DNA of 22,181 nucleotides, from assembly GCA_964352225.1 (NCBI GenBank), contig CAYGRM010000067.1:1-22181 (forward strand), given 5' to 3'. The position numbers and the translations under genes were made by a program. Source of the DNA: CAJQQY01 sp964352225 (lineage in GTDB: Bacteria; Bacteroidota; Bacteroidia; Chitinophagales; Saprospiraceae). This document shows, piece by piece, positions 1 to 6,960 of this stretch. How positions within the stretch are numbered: the stretch's first letter is position 1; every line of letters begins with the position of its first letter. The notes below the pieces were generated by a model. It ran no database searches. It saw only the letters and a program-made list of their open reading frames with translations, and was not told where the DNA came from.

Positions 1-30
1 GGTAAATCTATGATTGGTAAATCTCATTAA

Positions 31-255
31 TTATTGCTTTTGGGTATTGTCATTTTTATCCTGAACTTGCAAAATATACATATTGCCAGAAAGGGAAAGA
101 TTACCAAATTCAATTTGAAATTGTTGAGTTCCTCTTCCAGTTTGTTCTAACTTTTAAAAAACTATTCGACCTGAAATATTGATAAGGTTGATTTGAATAT
201 TTCCTTTTCTTTCTGTTGAAACTTCAATATTGATTTTTTCGATGAATGGATTTGG
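31..255 (-). pseudogene. Remnant of a T9SS type A C-terminal sorting domain
   Basis: Read on the minus strand, codons from 255 down to the stop at 31-33 give a recognisable T9SS sorting domain. It opens PNPFIEKINIEV, continues INLINISGRIVF, and ends GNMYILQVQDKND before the stop. A TAA interrupts it just after GRIVF, and another TAA stands immediately before the PNPF start, where a Tyr codon is usual. No start codon or upstream cargo domain was found, because the reading breaks down above about 256. In an intact protein this domain directs export through the type IX secretion system and anchoring or release at the cell surface. Here it is a fossil of a lost cargo gene. The frame stays the same across the internal stop, which argues for point mutation and not random similarity. 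Confidence 0.7.
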
Positions 256-305
256 TTAAACTTTTCTTATGGCAAGGTAAGGAGCCTAATCCCCATAGAG
301 ATTAA

Positions 306-506
306 GGCGAGTACGTGACGAGGAGTGAAATTAAAAGACAAATTTTAGCTGTACAAAATCCCTTAGAATATTCCCTAATTTAGGAACAAGGTTTTAGAAA
401 TACTAGCATAAACAATTATCAATTGGAAAAACCCCAAGGATTGTACTTTGTGGTAGTAGAAGTCGCGGGAGAAGTTTTAGGACGATTTAAAATCATCAAG
501 GAATAA
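306..506 (+). pseudogene. Second T9SS sorting-domain remnant, plus strand
   Basis: One frame runs from about 306 to a stop at 504-506 with a single internal TAG at 381-383. Before the TAG it reads IKRQILAVQNPLEYSLI, which resembles the VxNP opening of a sorting domain. After it comes NYQLEKPQGLYFVVVEVAG and then a basic end, FKIIKE. The pattern 'GLYFVVVE' followed by a short hydrophilic turn and a Lys-rich end is typical of the last strands of T9SS type A domains. The middle of the domain seems deleted and there is no start codon. It points away from the minus-strand remnant next to it. This is probably the dead 3' end of another cargo gene. Confidence 0.6.
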
Positions 507-651
507 ATATAACAATACAATTACAATTTTAAAAAATTAGCTAAATGTAAAAATTAAGCTACTTTTTCATCTTGCTATGCAGCATTTCTAATTCAAATAT
601 TATCTAAATTTATAAAAATAAAATCCTCATTTTTTTAATAAAAACAATAAT
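507..651. other. Intergenic leader region before the VCBS gene
   Basis: This is very AT-rich sequence. It ends in the A-rich tract usual before Bacteroidota start codons, immediately before the ATG at 652. A TAAATTTA at 605-612 matches the -7 consensus at seven of eight positions, but no TTG lies at a convincing distance upstream. No gene is seen here. Confidence 0.4.
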
Positions 652-2094
652 ATGAAACTACTACTACCAATCCTGTTTAGCTTTTCTTTTTTCAATGTAA
701 ATGCACAAACCACCTTTATCGAAGACACTCAAAATAACTTTACGGGAGTTTATGAAGGGGAAATGGAATTTGCAGATGTTGATGGAGATGGTGATCAAGA
801 TCTATTCACCATTGGTTATGCTGAAAATTTTGCTACTCACGCCAAACTATATAAAAATGACGGTGAGGGAAATTTCACGCTTGCCAACACCTCTTTTCCA
901 GAGCTTGGATATTCTTCTATGGCGTTTGCCGATGTAGATGGTGACAATGATATTGACTTATTACTAGCTGGACAAGGTGGTCCAAGCGGAGGCGAAACGA
1001 GTTTATTTTTAAATGATGGTAATGGAAATTTCTCGGAATCTAACGAATCATTTACAACTGTCCTGCATTGTTCAATTGGTTTTGCAGATGTGGACAATGA
1101 TAATGATCAAGACATTCTTATTCTTGGAACTTCAGCAAATTTAAGTGGAACTATTACTGAAATGTATCTTAACGATGGTAGTGGAAATTATTCCCTGAGC
1201 AATAATAATTTCACTAAAGCATACCAAGGTGCATTTGACTTTGCGGATGTGGATGGTGATGATGACTTAGATCTTTTAATTGCAGGTTCGATCAATAATG
1301 GTTTTGATAAATCTTCTATTCTTTACAAAAATGATGGTAATGGAAATTTCTCGGAATATCCGGGGACGTCATTTATTGGAATAAGTTCTAGTACGGTGGA
1401 TTTTGCAGACATAGATAATGATGGTGATGAAGATGTCATTTTAACTGGTTTTTCGGATTCAGGATTATCGACATATTTATATAAAAATGATGGTACAGGT
1501 GATTTTACCATTGTACAAAATACAGGAATTGTAAACATAGCATTTGGTGCTTGTGATTTTGCAGATGTGGATTTAGATGGAGATCTTGACTTGCTTATTG
1601 CTGGTAGAAAAGGAGCTATTCCGGACGAAACGGCTAAGCTTTATTTCAATGATGGGGATGGAAATTTTACGGAGGCAACCAGTTCTACTTTTACTGGAGC
1701 GACTGCTTCCTCAGCTGACTTTGCTGATGTGGATGGAGATAATGACTTAGATTTATTTATTATGGGCATTGCTCCTGATGATGTCATTTACAGCAAATTG
1801 TACATCAATGATTTAATGGTAGGCAATGAGAATCCTTTGTTTAATTCTCAAGTAAATATTTATCCAAATCCATTTAGTGATTTGATTTTTTTAGACTTGG
1901 AAAAAAATGTAGCAGAGTTGACGCTTGAGGTTTCCAACTCAATTGGGCAAATTTTAAGTATTAATAAGTTTCAAAATATTTCTCAGATAGAAGTCCCAAC
2001 TTCTTCCTTTCCTCAAGGAGTTTATTTTATAAAAATGACTGATAAAAATGGGCAAAGTGAACAATTCTCTCTGATAAAACACTTCAATAAATAA
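652..2094 (+). CDS. T9SS-exported VCBS/FG-GAP repeat protein
   Basis: A 480-residue secreted protein. Residues 1-19 form a Sec signal peptide ending in NAQ. The body has seven repeats of about 50 residues, each with a FADVDGDGD-type acidic loop, a hydrophobic strand (DLLIAG) and a second NDGxGNF turn. Such loops bind calcium in VCBS/FG-GAP beta-propellers, and seven blades suit a closed propeller. From about residue 402 to the end, a T9SS type A sorting domain is visible (IYPNPFSDLIFLDL, then SNSIGQIL, and a final GVYFIKM with a basic tail). The protein should cross the outer membrane by T9SS and sit on the surface or be released. Such propellers are common on adhesins and polymer-binding proteins, but no catalytic domain is present and the ligand is unknown. 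The gene ends at a strong terminator shared with its convergent neighbour. Confidence 0.9.
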   Translation: MKLLLPILFSFSFFNVNAQTTFIEDTQNNFTGVYEGEMEFADVDGDGDQDLFTIGYAENFATHAKLYKNDGEGNFTLANTSFPELGYSSMAFADVDGDNDIDLLLAGQGGPSGGETSLFLNDGNGNFSESNESFTTVLHCSIGFADVDNDNDQDILILGTSANLSGTITEMYLNDGSGNYSLSNNNFTKAYQGAFDFADVDGDDDLDLLIAGSINNGFDKSSILYKNDGNGNFSEYPGTSFIGISSSTVDFADIDNDGDEDVILTGFSDSGLSTYLYKNDGTGDFTIVQNTGIVNIAFGACDFADVDLDGDLDLLIAGRKGAIPDETAKLYFNDGDGNFTEATSSTFTGATASSADFADVDGDNDLDLFIMGIAPDDVIYSKLYINDLMVGNENPLFNSQVNIYPNPFSDLIFLDLEKNVAELTLEVSNSIGQILSINKFQNISQIEVPTSSFPQGVYFIKMTDKNGQSEQFSLIKHFNK

Positions 2095-2117
2095 CAATAA
2101 AATCTTAGTTAAAATAA

Positions 2118-2151
2118 AAAAGGTGTTGCGATTTATTTCGCAACACCTTTT
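2118..2151. terminator. Bidirectional intrinsic terminator
   Basis: The arms 2121-2130 (AGGTGTTGCG) and 2139-2148 pair perfectly around an 8-nt AT loop. Three or more A-T pairs extend the stem on the outside, giving U-rich ends on both strands. It lies 23 nt after the VCBS gene and 20 nt after the stop of the convergent gene, so it should end transcription from both sides. Confidence 0.9.
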
Positions 2152-2170
2152 CAATTTATGTAAGTAAGTA

Positions 2171-3001
2171 TTATTTAGAAATATTTAGTTTTTCAACTTT
2201 GACTCCATCTTCTGTTTCAAATCTTACAAAATAGATCCCCGTTGCCCAATCAGCAGCAGACAAATAAATACTTGATTCTCCTATTCCAAAAGTTGAATTA
2301 CTTCTGTATATTTCTTGCCCTACTCCATTTTGAATAACAACGAATAATTCTTTTTCACCTTGATAGTCAAAATCAATTTGGAAAAACTCATTAGCTGGAT
2401 TTGGGACAATTGATACTTTTCCAAAGTCATCAGACAAGTTATTTACTGAAGTGGTACCTGTATCTCCTACATTGATTCCACCTTCATCTATTAGCTGTGA
2501 ATCTTGGTAAGCCATTTCTTTGATGATCAAAGTTTCGTTCGTTTCATCGATTGCAATTTTCATCCAACCAGCCTTGTAACCATTATCAACGATTATCACA
2601 AAACCAATGTAGACATCTTCCATGTCCACCCATCCATCAGCAAAACCTCCATTTGTACTATAGCCTGATCCACGATCATCATCAATAAAATCATATACAT
2701 TCATAGAATTTAACTGAACCAAATCTCCCACATTATGACGAGTAAGTTCTCTTGCTCCAAAACTTGTATAAGCTGTTTCACTTGGACTTGAAAAACAACC
2801 AATCGCAAAAATGGGCACAAAACCTAACTCTCCTGGCTCCCCATTTACATAAAAATCAATTTCACCATTCCCATCTACATCAACGCCCTCATTGGCTCCC
2901 ATTGGAACTACCCAACTATCACCATAATCTGTGTAATAAATTTCTGCACTTAAAGAATTTAGAATTAGAAAGGAAAAAAAGAGAAGTAAAGATTTTTTCA
3001 T
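2171..3001 (-). CDS. Secreted protein with T9SS sorting domain, function unknown
   Basis: A 276-residue protein with a clear signal peptide (MKKSLLLFFSFLILNSLSA). The mature part has an EF-hand-like acidic loop near residue 42 (DVDGNGEIDFYVNG), a second acidic patch (DDDRGSG), and the strand-turn pattern FVIIVDNGYKAGWMKIAID. The last 80 or so residues form a T9SS type A sorting domain: VSIVPNPANEFFQIDF, then QNGVGQEIYRS, then TGIYFVRFETEDG and a Lys-rich end. It should be exported to the surface like the convergent VCBS protein. I recognise no enzyme motif. Proteins of this build in the phylum often appear as large lineage-specific sets of secreted proteins. Transcription ends at the shared terminator at 2118-2151. 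Confidence 0.85.
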   Translation of the reverse strand: MKKSLLLFFSFLILNSLSAEIYYTDYGDSWVVPMGANEGVDVDGNGEIDFYVNGEPGELGFVPIFAIGCFSSPSETAYTSFGARELTRHNVGDLVQLNSMNVYDFIDDDRGSGYSTNGGFADGWVDMEDVYIGFVIIVDNGYKAGWMKIAIDETNETLIIKEMAYQDSQLIDEGGINVGDTGTTSVNNLSDDFGKVSIVPNPANEFFQIDFDYQGEKELFVVIQNGVGQEIYRSNSTFGIGESSIYLSAADWATGIYFVRFETEDGVKVEKLNISK

Positions 3002-3137
3002 GATAATTGAATTTTAGTTTTTTAAACAATAGTTGATAGATTTTGAGTTGATCTATGAAAGTTAATATATATAATATGTGTGAAAATCGAAAATAGTTGC
3101 CTCGTTTTTAAATTTTAAAATCCCTCTAGAATTTTAG

Positions 3138-3145
3138 TACTTTTG
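3138..3145 (+). promoter_or_regulatory. -7 box (TACTTTTG) for the FKBP gene
   Basis: The octamer is an exact match to the Bacteroidota primary sigma -7 consensus TAnnTTTG and lies 71 nt before the FKBP start codon. No TTG is found at the expected distance upstream, so only the -7 element is supported. The leader downstream contains a small hairpin, AGGCAC at 3173-3178 pairing with GTGCCT at 3194-3199. Confidence 0.55.
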
Positions 3146-3216
3146 CATTTTTTTTAAAATAATTATTCACTCAGGCACTTGAATACTTTTTATGTGCCTA
3201 GATCAAACTTAATATT

Positions 3217-3954
3217 ATGAGAAATATTCTTTTTCTTTTCTTGACAACTCTAGTCATCGGTGCTTGTGGTACAAAAAAAATAGTTGAAGCAAAACCAATT
3301 CCACCGGTAGTAATTCAACCAAAACCTTTGATGAATGAAATTGATTCAATATCCTACGCTTTTGGTCTAAATATAGCTCAAACTTTTAAACAAATCCAAG
3401 AGGAGTCAGATGGAAAATACGTTTTAGATGTAGATCTTTTTGCCGAGGGAATTAGAGAAATGTTGAAAGATTCGCCAAGACTTACAGAAGCCGATCAAGA
3501 AGTAATCTTAGGAGCATTTGGTGAGAAAATGCAAGAAATAGTTATAGAAAAACAAACGCTAGAAATGATGAAAGTGAAGGAAGAAAATCTTCAATTTTTA
3601 GCAGCCAACGGAAAAAAAGAGGGGGTACAAACTACTGCTTCCGGTTTACAATACAAAGTCATCAAAGAAGGTGACGGAGCTACACCAAAAGAAACCGACG
3701 AAGTTACTGTTCATTATGTAGGTTCATTGTTAGACGGAAGTATTTTTGATAGTTCACGAGAACGAGAAGAGCCAGCCTCCTTCGGATTAAATCAAGTGAT
3801 CCCTGGTTGGACGGAAGGACTACAATTAATGAAAGTAGGGTCAATTTACGAATTTTATATTCCTTCTGACTTAGCTTATGGAGATGAAGGAAATCAAGCA
3901 ATCCCCGGAGGATCTGTTTTAAAGTTTGAAGTTGAGTTACTCAATATTGAGTAA
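3217..3954 (+). CDS. FKBP-type peptidyl-prolyl isomerase lipoprotein
   Basis: A 245-residue FkpA/Mip-like isomerase that should catalyse cis-trans isomerisation of Xaa-Pro bonds during folding of envelope proteins. The N-terminus is a lipoprotein signal with lipobox VIGAC, Cys17 being the lipidation site. Residues about 40-125 are the alpha-helical FKBP_N dimerisation domain (SYAFGLNIAQTFK, FAEGIREML). Residues about 138-245 are the FKBP_C catalytic domain, with GLQYKVIKEGDG, VTVHYVGSLLDGSIFDSS, QVIPGWTEGLQLMKVG, IPSDLAYGDEG and a final LKFEVELLNI. The hallmark aromatic and acidic residues (Tyr of VHY, Phe and Asp of FDSS, Trp of GW, Tyr of AYG) are present, so it should be active. It is monocistronic, with a terminator directly after it. 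Confidence 0.93.
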   Translation: MRNILFLFLTTLVIGACGTKKIVEAKPIPPVVIQPKPLMNEIDSISYAFGLNIAQTFKQIQEESDGKYVLDVDLFAEGIREMLKDSPRLTEADQEVILGAFGEKMQEIVIEKQTLEMMKVKEENLQFLAANGKKEGVQTTASGLQYKVIKEGDGATPKETDEVTVHYVGSLLDGSIFDSSREREEPASFGLNQVIPGWTEGLQLMKVGSIYEFYIPSDLAYGDEGNQAIPGGSVLKFEVELLNIE

Positions 3955-3970
3955 TTTTTTATAAAAAATA

Positions 3971-4007
3971 AAAAGCCACTTTTGGATAATTCTAAAGGTG
4001 GCTTTTT
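3971..4007 (+). terminator. Intrinsic terminator after the FKBP gene
   Basis: AAAAGCCACTTT at 3971-3982 pairs with AAAGGTGGCTTTT at 3994-4006 with one bulged G, and a T run follows. It starts 16 nt after the FKBP stop. A GTG inside its right arm opens a longer frame into the next gene, but that start is implausible because it sits in the terminator. Confidence 0.88.
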
Positions 4008-4060
4008 ATTTTAATTCATTAACTTTATTATCGAAGTTATTTAGCAAAATCAATTCAGAG

Positions 4061-5281
4061 ATGAAACTCATTAAATACTTATTAGTTGTTATTCTATTTA
4101 TCCTAGTAGCTGGCGGAATTTATATCTATCCAAAATATCAACGAGGTTTGATAGTCGCTCAAGCATTAGATCAAAATAATATTGCTTATACTTTTTTAAA
4201 TATGGATGAATTTTTTCCACACAAAGAAGTGAAGACTTCAGGAACACCCTATATTTTTCCACAAGGAAAATTAATTGGTTTACCTGAGGAATTTTCTATC
4301 CCAAGTCAAAAATTTAATACGGAGGAATATTTAGAGAACACAGGAACTCAGGGTTTATTAATCATTCAAAATGATACTTTAGTTTTTGAAAATTATCATC
4401 TTGGACAGGAAGCAGATACTCGACATATCTCTTGGTCGGTAGCAAAATCTTTTATCTCTGCCTTGTTTGGAATTGCAATAGAAGAAGGTCATATCAAAAG
4501 TATTGAGCAAAAAGTGGAAGAATATTTACCTGAATTAAAAGGCTCAGGCTACGAAGGGGTTCGAATCAAAGATGTTTTACAAATGTCAACTGGAGTGAAA
4601 TTTAATGAAGATTATGCGGATGAAAGTTCTGATATCAACCGTTGGTTTCAAGCTTTTGCTTTGGGTGAATCTCAAGATAAATTTGCAGCAACGCTGGTTA
4701 ATCAAAGACCGCCTGGCACTCAAAATCATTATGTGAGTATCAACACTCATGTCCTCGGAATGATCATCGTCAAAGCAACTGGCAAAAGTTTGACAGAATA
4801 TCTCGAAGAAAAAATCTGGAAAAAAATTGGAATGGAACACAATGCTTTTTGGGTATCTGACAATGAAGATATGGAAATGGCTTTGGGAGGATTGAATGCG
4901 ACGTTGAGAGATTTTGCAAAATTAGGTCAACTCTTTTTGCATGATGGTAATTGGAAAGGGGAACAAATTGTTCCAAAGGCTTGGATCAAAGCTTCTCTCA
5001 CGCCCGATGCTCCGCACTTGATGCCTGATAATTCTGAAGGTGCTGAACCCAATTTTGGCTACGGCTATCAATGGTGGATCCCCAATGGAACAGAAGGTGA
5101 ATTTATGGCAATTGGAGTTTTTCATCAATATATTTATATCAATCCAACTACGAAAACGGTGATTGTAAAAACTTCAGCGAATCCGAATTTTTTGAATGGC
5201 CCATGGGTCTATGCTGACGATATGGTTTCGGTGGAATTGTTTAGGAAGATTGCGCATGGGTTGGTTGATACAGCTGAATAG
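4061..5281 (+). CDS. Membrane-anchored serine beta-lactamase-family hydrolase
   Basis: A 406-residue protein of the class C beta-lactamase / penicillin-binding-like hydrolase fold. I chose ATG 4061 because it starts directly at an N-terminal membrane helix (LIKYLLVVILFILVAGG), while the longer frame begins inside the upstream terminator. The catalytic Ser126-Val-Ala-Lys129 motif lies in SWSVAKSFISALFG. The second motif is Tyr224-Val-Ser226 (HYVSINTHVLG), which has Ser where classical class C enzymes have Asn. The later GYGYQWWIPN stretch and IYINPTTKTVIVKTS complete the fold. This arrangement is closer to 6-aminohexanoate-dimer hydrolase-like enzymes and esterases than to true antibiotic-resistance enzymes. 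The substrate is unknown: a peptide, amide or ester in the periplasm is likely. Nothing here suggests resistance. Confidence 0.88.
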   Translation: MKLIKYLLVVILFILVAGGIYIYPKYQRGLIVAQALDQNNIAYTFLNMDEFFPHKEVKTSGTPYIFPQGKLIGLPEEFSIPSQKFNTEEYLENTGTQGLLIIQNDTLVFENYHLGQEADTRHISWSVAKSFISALFGIAIEEGHIKSIEQKVEEYLPELKGSGYEGVRIKDVLQMSTGVKFNEDYADESSDINRWFQAFALGESQDKFAATLVNQRPPGTQNHYVSINTHVLGMIIVKATGKSLTEYLEEKIWKKIGMEHNAFWVSDNEDMEMALGGLNATLRDFAKLGQLFLHDGNWKGEQIVPKAWIKASLTPDAPHLMPDNSEGAEPNFGYGYQWWIPNGTEGEFMAIGVFHQYIYINPTTKTVIVKTSANPNFLNGPWVYADDMVSVELFRKIAHGLVDTAE

Positions 5282-5324
5282 ATTGTCAGCGACTGTATAG
5301 GCAAGGCCTGCTTTGTCTCAACAG

Positions 5325-5642
5325 TCAATTTATATTTTTGGGACGCCACATTTTAAAATATTTAAAAGCTTTTAAGTATTCTTTTCTTGGACAAAATGCA
5401 ATAGCCACTACCCTATTTTCAAGCGCAGATTCTGTCAAAATGATATGCTTATTTTCGTTCATCGCATTTTCAAATTCTTTCTCATTCACGCTGCAAACTA
5501 CTTTTCTGAAAATGGAATTAATCCAAGTTTGCATCTCTTCATCTGACTCGTATTTTTTATAACAAGCCAAGGAAGCATGGGCTGCGATGAGTGGAGCAAA
5601 TTTATCAGGGACGGAGTCTTTGATGAGGATATACATTTTCAT
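5325..5642 (-). CDS. PTH2-like (peptidyl-tRNA hydrolase II fold) small protein
   Basis: A 105-residue cytoplasmic protein. It starts MKMYILIKDSVP and has an Ala-rich helix (PLIAAHASLACYKKY) at residues 17-31, the central strand KVVCSVNEKEFENA, then HIILTESALE and the final strand VVAIAFCPRKE. This order (strand, AAxxAHAxxxxYK helix, strand with a Lys/Glu turn, strand near 'AIxP') is that of the archaeal/eukaryotic-type peptidyl-tRNA hydrolase fold, which also occurs as small stand-alone proteins in bacteria. Some residues conserved in true Pth2, such as the Gln-Cys pair before the helix His, are not visible, so hydrolysis of peptidyl-tRNA is not assured. The second Met, two codons in, is an alternative start. 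Its stop lies 44 nt beyond the stop of the convergent hydrolase gene. Confidence 0.55.
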   Translation of the reverse strand: MKMYILIKDSVPDKFAPLIAAHASLACYKKYESDEEMQTWINSIFRKVVCSVNEKEFENAMNENKHIILTESALENRVVAIAFCPRKEYLKAFKYFKMWRPKNIN

Positions 5643-5731
5643 TTTTAGATTTTTTTAGCTATTAAAAAACTAAAAACGGAAATTGATTCAAATTAGTTTC
5701 ATCAATAATTTGCTGATAAAATCATTACAAA

Positions 5732-6253
5732 CTAAAATTGATATCCAACTTTGAATATCACGTTTTGAGGAGTATCAAATGATAAACCAAGAAGGACTTT
5801 CTTAAGTTGAAGGTAAACTCCACTTGAGAAACCTATCGCAAATTTATGAGCTACATTATTTTCAAATTTTTCTTTTTCATAATATCCACCAGCTAATAAG
5901 TTGAAATAAAAGCGGTTAGTTTTTTCCTCTGAATTCAAGTATAACCTTCCACCAGCTAACACATTTACCGAATTACTTTTCCCTTCTTTTCCTGACAAAA
6001 AAGTGGCACTAAGTCTAGTATGTAAATAAGAAATTTGACCCTCAACGGCAACATGTGATGAGAATAAATAGGCAGAATTAATTCCTAAATGTATTCCTAA
6101 TCCATTATCTAAAATAGGTGTAGTAATTCCAATATTCGGTGAAATTGAAAATTCTTTGGTTTGTGCATTGGCAAATATCCCTAAAAATAACAGGACAAAT
6201 AGAAGCAATTTCTTTTGAAAATAGATGTTTGGTATTGAAGTATTCATGGTCAT
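5732..6253 (-). CDS. Small outer-membrane beta-barrel protein
   Basis: A 173-residue protein with a signal peptide ending in FANAQ and then about eight amphipathic strands separated by short turns (ISPNIGITTPI, GIHLGINSAYLF, VAVEGQISYLHTRL, NVLAGGRLYLN, FYFNLLAGGYY, FAIGFSSGVYLQL, KVLLGLSFDT, NVIFKVGYQF). It ends in Phe, the usual BAM recognition signal. This is the OmpA/OmpX-like porin-family barrel common in Bacteroidota; the role is structural or unknown. The start may be the ATG at 6253 or the third-codon Met, which gives a tidier signal peptide. It is separated by 89 nt from the PTH2-like gene on the same strand and could be transcribed with it. Confidence 0.8.
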   Translation of the reverse strand: MTMNTSIPNIYFQKKLLLFVLLFLGIFANAQTKEFSISPNIGITTPILDNGLGIHLGINSAYLFSSHVAVEGQISYLHTRLSATFLSGKEGKSNSVNVLAGGRLYLNSEEKTNRFYFNLLAGGYYEKEKFENNVAHKFAIGFSSGVYLQLKKVLLGLSFDTPQNVIFKVGYQF

Positions 6254-6320
6254 TTTTACAATTTTGACTTAATTTTTCATTATAAATGTAATCACGTTAA
6301 TTTCTTCTAAGAAATGAAAC

Positions 6321-6485
6321 TCAACTCTTTTTATCTTCTTTTTTTACATAATTAAAGTAAATATATCTAACGAATTGCCCACCAATAATTCCGAGGAAAG
6401 CGTAATAAAAAAATTCTCCTACACTAATAAATTTAGTAGAAAATAATGTATAAATGAAAGACTCGTGCCATAGATACAAAATGTG
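6321..6485 (-). pseudogene. C-terminal fragment of a membrane protein
   Basis: On the minus strand a frame of about 50 codons reads ILYLWHESFIYTLFSTK, ISVGEFFYYAFLGIIGGQF, VRYIYFNYVKKEDKKS and stops at 6321-6323. It looks like two hydrophobic segments and a basic cytoplasmic tail, as at the end of a multi-pass membrane protein. There is no convincing start codon: the frame begins right after the TGA that ends the transposase remnant. I infer a truncated gene whose 5' part was lost when the mobile element arrived. Short length makes this tentative. Confidence 0.3.
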
Positions 6486-6780
6486 TCAAAACACAGATTT
6501 AAAAATAAATCTCTCATCAAAAGCAACTTCAAATGTATTTAAAAAATCAAGATATTCCTCAATGAAAGTTTTCTTTTTATGATGTTCCTCTTGGTTTTGG
6601 ATATATTTTATCACATCAGGAATTTGTGATTTTCCGTAAGAAAAAGCACCAAAACCAGCTTGCCATGAAAATTTACTTTTTTAAAAATCCTTTTTCGTTT
6701 ATCCATAAAGAAGAATCTCCTTTGACCTTTTTCATTAAATCAGATAGTGATTGATTTGGACGCATCCCGAAAAAGAGGTG
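6486..6780 (-). pseudogene. Fragment of an IS200/REP-associated tyrosine transposase (Y1 family)
   Basis: Minus-strand translation gives HLFFGMRPNQSLSDLMKKVK, GDSSLWINEKGFLKK, then a +1 shift and FSWQAGFGAFSYGKSQIP, DVIKYIQNQEEHHKKKTF, EEYLDFLNTFEV, ending at TGA 6486-6488. The KYIQNQEEHH segment holds the catalytic Tyr of the Y1 transposase family, and FSWQAGFGAFSYG is a conserved stretch of the IS200-like and REP-associated (RAYT) branch. HL at the 5' end is what remains of the HUH metal-binding motif. The N-terminal third is missing and a frameshift with an in-frame TAA lies between GFLKK and FSWQ. It therefore cannot transpose. Such enzymes mobilise short palindromic repeats, which is relevant to the palindromes elsewhere in the window. 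Confidence 0.82.
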
Positions 6781-6960
6781 TTTCCTTTAAAAAAACTTTA
6801 ATCAAATAACAACAATTAATTTCGATAACAATTAATTTAACAAATTAAATCCATACAAAAAACCGCAAAACCCTTCAAAACTTAACTTATATTTCACACT
6901 CCCCAACCATATTTTTCTTACCTTTGCACCCATTTTCAAATAATTTAGAATATTTTAAAT
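6781..6960. other. Intergenic region before the ABC-F gene
   Basis: AT-rich spacer between the transposase remnant and the ABC-F start. It includes two copies of an ACAATTAATTT-like run near 6809-6840 and the -7 box described separately. No gene is seen. Confidence 0.5.
6919..6926 (+). promoter_or_regulatory. -7 box (TACCTTTG) for the ABC-F gene
   Basis: This is an exact TAnnTTTG match followed by CA, 34 nt before the start codon, which is a usual leader length in Bacteroidota. No TTG is present 17-21 nt upstream, so the -33 element is weak or absent. Confidence 0.65.

Noticed and set aside
1..24. Direct repeat GGTAAATCT at 1-9 and 16-24
   Set aside because: Too short in AT-rich sequence and at the window edge to support any element.
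3998..4060. Longer N-terminus of the serine hydrolase starting at GTG 3998
   Set aside because: The GTG lies in the right arm of the FKBP terminator, and the ATG at 4061 begins exactly at the membrane anchor.
4061..5281. Beta-lactam resistance gene
   Set aside because: The fold fits, but the Tyr-x-Ser motif and membrane anchor match broad serine hydrolases; nothing specific to antibiotic hydrolysis is visible.
5291..5326. GACTGT/ACAGTC stem after the serine hydrolase as a terminator
   Set aside because: Only six pairs around a long loop and no T run; it also overlaps the stop of the convergent gene.
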